Source of the DNA: Leucogyrophana mollusca
Lineage: Eukaryota; Basidiomycota; Agaricomycetes; Boletales
Reading direction: 5' to 3'
Length of the DNA: 64,000 nt
Assembly: GCA_021014945.1 (NCBI GenBank)
Contig: MU266363.1
Location: 81,621 to 145,620, forward strand
Shown: one piece after another, positions 57,812-64,000 of the stretch
Position numbering within the stretch: the stretch's first letter is position 1
Layout of the letters: every line of letters begins with the position of its first letter
Made by a program: the position numbers and the translations under genes
The notes under the pieces: generated by a model
Databases searched by the model: none
Told to the model about the DNA's origin: nothing
Seen by the model: only the letters and a program-made list of their open reading frames with translations

Positions 57812-59209
57812 ATGACCACGTTGCCGCAAGTTCGCCGGCCTTCATGTGCTGCAGTTGAAACGCTCCCCAACGAGCTTCTCGCATCCATATTCGCTACGGG
57901 TGCAGCGAGTGAGGTTATGATCACGCTCAGATACAGTGTCACTCCATTTCCTTGCCTCGTTTCTTCTGTCAATCGACACTGGCGCGAAGTAGCTATCAAC
58001 CTTCCTATCATATGGACAAGCGTCATCATGTCTGACAATGGATCCTTGGAGTTCCCTGCGCTCTGCATCCGCAGGTCAGGTGATCTACCTTTACATGCAT
58101 TCGCATTCTTGGGTCGCAATGACTCTCGGACCCAAGAAATCGCCGAGCTCCTTATCCTGCACCTCCACCGTCTCAGCCGCCTGAGCATCAACATGAGCAT
58201 GGCGCACCTTCCCCGTGACTTCTTCTCTTGCTTCACCCACCTCCTTGCCCCCGAGCTTCAGCACCTCGATGTTCAATTGGAGGATGAGTGGCCCATATCG
58301 CTCCAAGATGCTCTCACGGACATTTCTCTCGACCAGTTCCTGAGCGGTGGCACTCCCCGCTTATTTTCATTGTGGCTTCGTGGCGATATCCTGGTCACTT
58401 CACCGCGGTGGGCTACTGTGACCAGCCTTTCTCTTACGTTGGATCCGCTCTATCGTAACCGAATTTGGGATGACCTGACCGATCTCCTTGGGTGTTGCCC
58501 CCTTTTAGAAGAACTTGTTGTAAACGGGAGCATCCCATTACCTTACGACCATGAGCTCGACAATGATATCCACCTGGATTCATTGCGAGCGCTTGCGGTC
58601 GATTGTCTCCCAAGCATTCATCATCCAGCTGATGTCGCGCTCTTCCTCACCCATATCAAAGCTCCTGCATTGAGATATCTCGAGCTATCCTGTGTTTCGG
58701 GGCTCGCTCTCAACCGCCTGTTGGCTCGACACAGCGCCTTCCCGATTTATCCAACACTGGAGACCCTACGGATCTTCCATTTTATTCCTGGAAATGAGGG
58801 CCCCGCTTCAGTTCACGAGCTCTTCCCATCCATCCGCGAACTACAGACAGACACAACTTCCTGCGAAGCTCTCTTGTTTCCATCACTGCTTCCACCCCTC
58901 CCATCTCCCGACGATAAGCAACTGGTTTCTCTGTCGATTTGGCCCCACTTGGACACTCTGACGTTCGAAAAAGCTGACTTCAATCGGCTCTACGACATAG
59001 TCCAATCCCGCAAGCACAGCGGGCACTCCCTATCCCACATCCGCATCCGAGATGCTTGCTACTCTGCCCTGCAGCTGGAGCTTCTGAAGGAATATGTATC
59101 AGTGGAGAGGTTGATAGATCATGTCAACGGATACATCCCTAGCAGCCCCGCGTTCGACATTAAGGATTTTCCCGATCTATCATGGATGTGGTCAGAGTCA
59201 GAAACCTAA
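57812..59209 (+). CDS. F-box/LRR-like protein, tandem copy 2
   Basis: Single-exon ORF of 465 residues. It opens with a degenerate F-box (VETLPNELLASIFATG) and the block VNRHWREVAINLPIIWTSVI, closely matching copy 1. Leucine-rich segments follow (LSRLSINMSMAHL, LQHLDVQLEDEW, LFSLWLRGDILVT, LEELVVNGSIPL, LRYLELSCVSG), and both copies share LYD-VQSR and the LSHIRIRDA/LSHLRIIDA block near the end. Unlike copy 1 the C-terminus is polar (LSWMWSESET). The two copies are about 0.7 kb apart in the same direction and arose by tandem duplication (inference from shared order of blocks). Likely SCF adaptor; target unknown. Confidence 0.8.
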   Translation: MTTLPQVRRPSCAAVETLPNELLASIFATGAASEVMITLRYSVTPFPCLVSSVNRHWREVAINLPIIWTSVIMSDNGSLEFPALCIRRSGDLPLHAFAFLGRNDSRTQEIAELLILHLHRLSRLSINMSMAHLPRDFFSCFTHLLAPELQHLDVQLEDEWPISLQDALTDISLDQFLSGGTPRLFSLWLRGDILVTSPRWATVTSLSLTLDPLYRNRIWDDLTDLLGCCPLLEELVVNGSIPLPYDHELDNDIHLDSLRALAVDCLPSIHHPADVALFLTHIKAPALRYLELSCVSGLALNRLLARHSAFPIYPTLETLRIFHFIPGNEGPASVHELFPSIRELQTDTTSCEALLFPSLLPPLPSPDDKQLVSLSIWPHLDTLTFEKADFNRLYDIVQSRKHSGHSLSHIRIRDACYSALQLELLKEYVSVERLIDHVNGYIPSSPAFDIKDFPDLSWMWSESET

Positions 59210-59923
59210 TGATCAATCTTGTAAGCACATATAGCCTTCGCCTTTGACTAGGGCTGACGAGGAAACAGACAAGGAACAACTACCTCAAATAGCCAAGTTC
59301 CATACTCTGGTGTTGTAACGGCGGCGGTGGGGACCCGGAGATCAGGTGGGGCAAAACCAAGCCGCACGGCAACAATATTGTTTCTGCCTCACCCTCCTGG
59401 TTGTAATCTGGTAATTCGAGTCTGTTAGTGTTGAGGTCTCTAGATCCATTTCGGCTGGTGGCGTATGACGCACACAGTAAGATGCTGGAGAACCTGAGTC
59501 CACCCATGAGCCTGTTGAGTACCTCAGAGAACATCCGGGAATTGGACACTCCACCGAAAACTCTTTAGTCCACCCCAGGATCGACTCTCCGAGTCTGATT
59601 GGAGACAATCCCGTAGAACAGTGGCGAAATCCCAGACATTCCCCAGCTCGTCGTCCTCGCATACCCATTTCTCGAATTCTCAGTGCAGTCTGACAGTCAG
59701 CCCCTGGGTCATCAATATTTGGTCCTCTTATTCAGAAAGAGACCAGGGAGATGCAGGAAGCTTTATCATAACATTATGATAGTGCCTACTAGGCCAGCTA
59801 ATGTGACGTCTGTGGTATCACAGTGATCACAAATTAACTTGCCAACGTACGTTATGTATGAGCCTAATTCAGCACACGCAAAAATCAACCTTGGACTAAG
59901 TATATATTATATCAAACCACAGT
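59210..59923. other. Intergenic region
   Basis: Convergent 3' region between an F-box gene (+) and a GNAT gene (-). Minus ORFs at 59280-59668 overlap each other and look random. The last 100 bp are AT-rich (TATATATTATATC). Confidence 0.5.
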
Positions 59924-60569
59924 CTACAGAGGTCTGCCAGAGGTTTGTTGGCTCACTGTCTCGCTCTTCCGGTGTATAGCTGCCCATTCTTCATCCAGGA
60001 CGCCCATACTAATACTATCTTCCCAGTTGCCCTCCACCCAATTTGCCCGTCTCTTGCGCCCTTCAACCTTGAAACCTCTGGAAATTGATCAGTGCCGTCG
60101 CCAGATCGTGCGCGATGTGTTGTCGCGACGAAAACGAACAAACTCACACTTTCTTATAAAGACTGAGCGCGCCTGCATTTCCCTCAAGAACAGTCAACGA
60201 AACTCTCTGAATTCCCAGTGCCTTGAAGGCATAGCCCACTGTAAACGTCGTTGCCTCTGTCCCGTACCCATTTCCCCAAAACATTGGCATGAGGGATATC
60301 GCAAACAGTGCGTCTCTGTTTTTCTGGGGCTCCGTCACTTTGATGCTACATTGCCCCATAAACTCTCCACTTTCTTTGAGCACGACAGTGAACCAGATCG
60401 TTGACCTCTCAGCGAGCCCTTTGAGAGTCTCCTTGTATGCCTCTGGACTGGGCACAATTGGTTCTAACGTGGCGCCACGTTGCACGCGAGGATCGTTGCG
60501 CATAGCGAGGAGGTCGTCGAGATCTTTATCTTTGAACCCTCGCAAGAGCAACCGGTCTGTGGTAAACAT
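59924..60569 (-). CDS. GNAT acetyltransferase, RimJ/RimL-like, copy A
   Basis: GNAT-fold acetyltransferase of the RimJ/RimL type. Two exons, 60569-60148 and 60077-59924 (intron gtgagt...ttccag), give 191 residues. The start MFTTDRLLLRGFKDKDLDDL is typical of the subfamily. The acetyl-CoA loop is MFWGNGYGTEATTF, and RVSLTVLEGNAGALSLYKKV leads through the splice into GFKVEGRKRRANWVEGNWED and SMGVLDEEW. About 70% identical by eye to copy B at 63244-63853, with the intron at the same codon and phase. The tail differs (HRKSETVSQQTSGRPL). In fungi such proteins often acetylate small amines or antibiotics; the substrate here is unknown. Confidence 0.9.
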
Positions 60570-61631
60570 GGTGTTAGCAACTCAAACTCAGAAGGGGATA
60601 CTTGTGTAATGTACCGGGCGGCAAGTTTCCGCGGCTGATGTCGCCATCTCCATTCAAGTTCAGTTCGCGCCTCGCATGTAAGTATAAATAAACTTCGGCC
60701 TCGTATGGGAAATATCTTATGCTTATCTCTGATACAGTGATGAACGGCCCACCAATCTCTGCCCTGAAAATGCCCGGTCTCGATCGGGGTTCCGTTAAGT
60801 TTAACATTGAACTGTAAAACCGACCATAACTTCATGATTTCAATGCCGCTTTCGCTTCGCGACTCTACTGTTATGTAGGTTTCATCCAGGCCGATCACAG
60901 TAAGCCATCTCATGCTTTAGGAGAGTATCACTCGTTGACCACTTTGGCTGCCCGTGGCAGTTTGCACCTAACCGTCTTGTTGACCCGTCGCTCCCCATGT
61001 TCAATACGTCATGATGTTCAGCTGCATCAAGCACTTACGAGAATCGATCCACTGTTCCAGCTATCTGCATGTCTGCACATGCTGATTAGCTCAATTATTA
61101 GTAGGTAGGTTCTATAACAGTGCCACTATTTAAAGAGGCGATATCTTCCTGCTGAGCGCGTGGTAATGTGACGCAAGACCGAAAGGTTTCGTGGCGAACA
61201 TCAGGTCTTCTCTTTGCGGCAACGATGCAGCCAGCTATGATAGGCACCTTTTCAACTCGATGCACTAATATGGATTCACCTTGTTTTACTTGGAGTACCA
61301 CCCCGCCTCCATCATATCTGTATGCTGCCCTACTCTTTCAAGGAGCCTTTCCATTTCCCGCTGACATGGTCTTCCACGAACTATCTTGCTATTGGTGGAT
61401 GCCCAGCACGGCGCCTAAAGGAGACAGGGGGTGTGAAGGGTCGTTGCTGTGTGTGGGTTGTGTCCATATGATCGGCCAATCTCGTTTTTGCTGACCTATC
61501 TTCGACAATAGGATTGGGCTGAGAATTTTTGATAAGGAACATGATTGGAAGGCCCTTACCTCCTGTCTTCTCATGGGAGCACCCACAATGGACAGTATTT
61601 ATGTGCAGCTCGGTCTACGTCAAAATGAGCA
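60570..61631. other. 1-kb stretch, no gene recognised
   Basis: Promoter side of both GNAT copy A (-) and the DUF6534 gene (+). ORFs such as 60464-60913 (-) and 61168-61494 (+) resemble nothing. Confidence 0.45.
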
Positions 61632-62978
61632 ATGGCTACCTTTCAGCCTGACCTTGTGATCGGTCCACTTGAGTTGGGTACTGTTGTCACCTCCGTCCTA
61701 TTTGGTTGTGCGATCATTCAGGCATATGTCTACTATAGCAAGTTCACTGCGGATCGGTGGATTATCAAGGCAATGGTTAGTGAATTTCAACAATCTACTT
61801 CGTGATTAGGGTCGCGAGTCTGAGCCCCTCGCTACAGGTCGCCACAATGATGTACGTTTGATATCTGGGACCGCATCAAAGAATAATTTGCTGAAGACCT
61901 TTTGATAGCGCTCTAGAAGCCGCCCACCTGGCCTGTTTGGCGGATTCGCTATGGGTCATGACAATCACGACATACGGATACCCAGGGAAACTTGTCGTTC
62001 TCCCCTATTCCGGAGACCTGCTCATCATTTTCAGTGCTATCATCTCTTGTTGCGTGCAGGTATGTCTGGTTTAGTCTTCGAAGGTCGTTCCTTCGGATTT
62101 CGAACGCGTCCCAGGTGTTCTTCATCTACCGCCTCTACAAGCTCTCCGGCAGCACGGTTCTGCCTCTCATTTGTTTGGGCATGAGCGCAGTCTTCACTAT
62201 CCCGGGGTTCATCATCGCTGCTGCTGCATGCAGGATGACGAGCGTTGTTCAGTTCGAGATCGAGCAGTTCAGAGCCATCACGACGAGTCTCGTTGCTGGT
62301 GCTGCGTGTGACGTGATGATAACCACGGTTCTGACATACCATCTTGTGAAAATCCGCAAGTCGAGCTTCGTGCAGACAACTGCGAAGTCTATGGATTTGT
62401 TGATTCTATACACGATTGGTGAGTTAGCAATGTGGCTTAGAGTGTCAATTCGACTGACACTTGCCCATAAGAAACTGGATTGGCCCCGAGGTATCTCAAT
62501 TTGCATGTCTTCTGGGGACCCAACTGACATCTAACCTGTCAGTGTCTTTGCTCTGGTGACGGTTGCATGTGTGAGCAGCTCCCATCTCTCGCAGATTCTC
62601 ATGGCAAGCTTACCAGTGCTCTAAAGTTCCTTACCATGAGCCAGAACTGTGCGTAGCTGCTCTTCATTCTTGCCCGTAGTACTTAACCTCGAGCCTGAAG
62701 ATATTTGGATTGGGACATATGTGGTTCTTGCCAACGGTGTGCTTGTATTCCATCCCTGCCATATCTCTCGCTCACCTGTACCAAGTCTACGCAAATTCTT
62801 TACTCGCCGCGTATGGGTTGCGCACTGTATCATCCGTTCTTCGACTCACATCACACCTGTCAGATTGAACAGTCGTTCAGTATTCCGAAATCGGAGCCCA
62901 GACGAGCACATTGAACTAGGCTCGAGACTCAGCCGAAGCCATACTAGCAGTATGCCCAAGGTCAGCCGTTATTTGTAG
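61632..62978 (+). CDS. DUF6534-type seven-helix membrane protein
   Basis: Integral membrane protein of a family expanded in Agaricomycetes; function unknown, topology receptor-like. Ten exons: 61632-61775, 61838-61851, 61909-62059, 62115-62418, 62472-62490, 62543-62570, 62627-62648, 62701-62736, 62786-62810 and 62864-62978; 285 residues. Family blocks in order: LVIGPLELGTVVTSVLFGCA, YYSKFTADRW, HLACLADSLWVM, VFFIYRLYKLSGS, SMDLLILYTIETGL, SVFALVTVAC, YIWIGTYVVLANVYANSLLA, ALNSRSVFR. The last two blocks appear only after splicing five exons of 19-36 nt. Roughly seven hydrophobic segments; cytosolic tail polar (about 240-285). Flanked by the two GNAT paralogues. Confidence 0.87.
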
Positions 62979-63243
62979 CCCACCATTGATCCAAGGGATG
63001 AATGCTTCCTTAGCTCAAGGAGGCCATCATCATAAATGTGACACAGTCCGTCATCTGTGAGAATGACGGAGACGATCAACAGGTATAGTTATCAGTGCTC
63101 GCTTCGTGATTACTCGCTCATATCCTTGGTTAGCGGGGCGCTCGACCGTCTGGGCAGCCTGTCGTAGTGTAGTACATGCTGCAAAACGCTTTCTCCAGAA
63201 ATTGCGTGCACAGGGGTTACATCGCCCTCAGTGACGACTACAG

Positions 63244-63853
63244 CTAGCTGGGCGTGCCCTTCGAGTACAAGGCGGCCCATTCTTGATCCAGTACACCCAT
63301 GCTCAAGAGATCCTCCCATTTGCCTTCCACCCAATTCGCGCGCCTCTTTCGACCTTCGATCTGGAAGCCCCTGTCTCGCCAAGTAGTTAGACCTCTGCGA
63401 GGACGAGACAGCGATTCCAAGCCGAACTTACACTTTCTTATAAACAGCAATCGCACCAGGGTTACCCTCTAACACGGTCAATGAGACGCGCTGGACACCC
63501 AACGCCTTGAACGCATAATCCACCGTAAACCTCGTCGCCTCCGTTCCGTACCCCTTGCCCCAGAACTCCGGGAACATCGATATGCCAAACACTGCATCCC
63601 TGTTCTTCTGCGGCTCCGTCGCTTTAATACTGCACTGTCCCACAAACCCTCCCGTTTCTTTGAGGATGATCGTAAACCATATTGTTGAGTTCTCCGCGAG
63701 CTCTTTGAGAAACTCTTTGTATTTGGTTGGACGAGGGACGGTTGGCTGGCTGGTGACGCCGCGCTGTACGCTTGGCTCGTTGCGTAGAGCGAGGAGGCTA
63801 TCGAGGTCTCCATCTTTGAACTCACGCAAGATCAGACGGTCTGTAGTGAACAT
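63244..63853 (-). CDS. GNAT acetyltransferase, RimJ/RimL-like, copy B
   Basis: Paralogue of copy A. Exons 63853-63432 and 63370-63244 (intron gtaagt...gagacag) give 182 residues. Start MFTTDRLILREFKDGDLDSL; acetyl-CoA loop EFWGKGYGTEATRF; RVSLTVLEGNPGAIAVYKKV then GFQIEGRKRRANWVEGKWED and SMGVLDQEWAALYSKG. The C-terminus is about nine residues shorter than copy A. Both copies keep KATEPQKNRDA / KVTEPQKNRDA in the middle. The start lies near a pentanucleotide repeat (63886-63910). Confidence 0.9.
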
Positions 63854-63885
63854 TGCTAGAGGTTGTGGAAGTCGTGATTGCTAGG

Positions 63886-63910
63886 AAGAGTTGAGTTGAG
63901 TTGAGTTGAG
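63886..63910. repeat. (TTGAG)n microsatellite
   Basis: At least four perfect TTGAG units plus partial ends (AGAGTTGAGTTGAGTTGAG...), 33-57 bp upstream of GNAT copy B, in its likely promoter or leader. Confidence 0.8.
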
Positions 63911-64000
63911 TAGAGCTTGCGAAATCTTAGATCCGAGCGTAAATGGCGAAGGTCCCAATAGCGGGGAACCTGGAAAACACAAGCCGGACTGTTGAGTTAT

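Noticed and set aside
1..64000. tRNA, rRNA, CRISPR or transposon
   Set aside because: I read for tRNA B-box-like strings, long terminal or inverted repeats, reverse transcriptase or transposase motifs and repeat arrays and found none that held up; a covariance-model or repeat search could still find degenerate cases.

Overview
The window looks like nuclear DNA of a mushroom-forming basidiomycete (Agaricomycetes). Genes are compact and cut by many introns of about 45-75 nt with GT-AG borders. Coding content is fungal (HIS1, TRP4, HEM13, ROT1, an Ssr4-type SWI/SNF subunit) and includes families common in Agaricomycetes (DUF6534 membrane protein, F-box/LRR-like proteins, Hmp1/CsbD-like protein). 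I see no transposon, CRISPR array, rRNA or tRNA gene. Exon borders were built by hand from splice motifs, reading phase and family similarity, so they are models, not transcripts.

Layout: 1-6 kb holds a cut-off unknown gene (-), a small unknown gene (+) and a 16-exon GH2 beta-mannosidase (-). 6.7-12.3 kb holds a thiamine-diphosphate enzyme, a Glo3-type ArfGAP and the AP-2 sigma subunit (all +). 12.3-17.7 kb is sparse, with one F-box-like gene. 17.7-20.5 kb holds an Hmp1/CsbD-like protein (+) and the divergent pair HEM13 (-) / UBC1 (+). 20.5-25.7 kb is sparse with one GNAT acetyltransferase (-). 25.7-34.5 kb is an array of three paralogous MFS transporters followed by an NmrA-like NAD(P)-binding protein, all on the minus strand. 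35.0-38.0 kb holds TRP4 and HIS1 (-). 38-41 kb has no gene I can name. 41.0-44.0 kb holds proteasome beta-6 and ROT1 (+). 46.9-51.4 kb holds a Ser/Thr kinase and an F-box protein (+). 51.8-55.3 kb holds Ssr4 and a membrane-anchored aldo-keto reductase (-). 55.6-59.2 kb holds two tandem F-box/LRR-like paralogues (+). 59.9-63.9 kb holds two GNAT paralogues (-) flanking a DUF6534 membrane protein (+).

Functional links: TRP4 and HIS1 both use PRPP in amino-acid synthesis, and TRP4 has a perfect Gcn4-type TGACTCA site 58 bp before its start. Glo3 and AP-2 sigma both act in vesicle coats. The MFS triplet plus NmrA-like gene could be a small efflux/metabolism neighbourhood (inference). The most unusual structural features are a 5-nt microexon in the first MFS gene, an intron mosaic between the three MFS copies, three probable GC-AG introns in unrelated genes, and several other very small exons (4, 10, 14, 15 and 19 nt).
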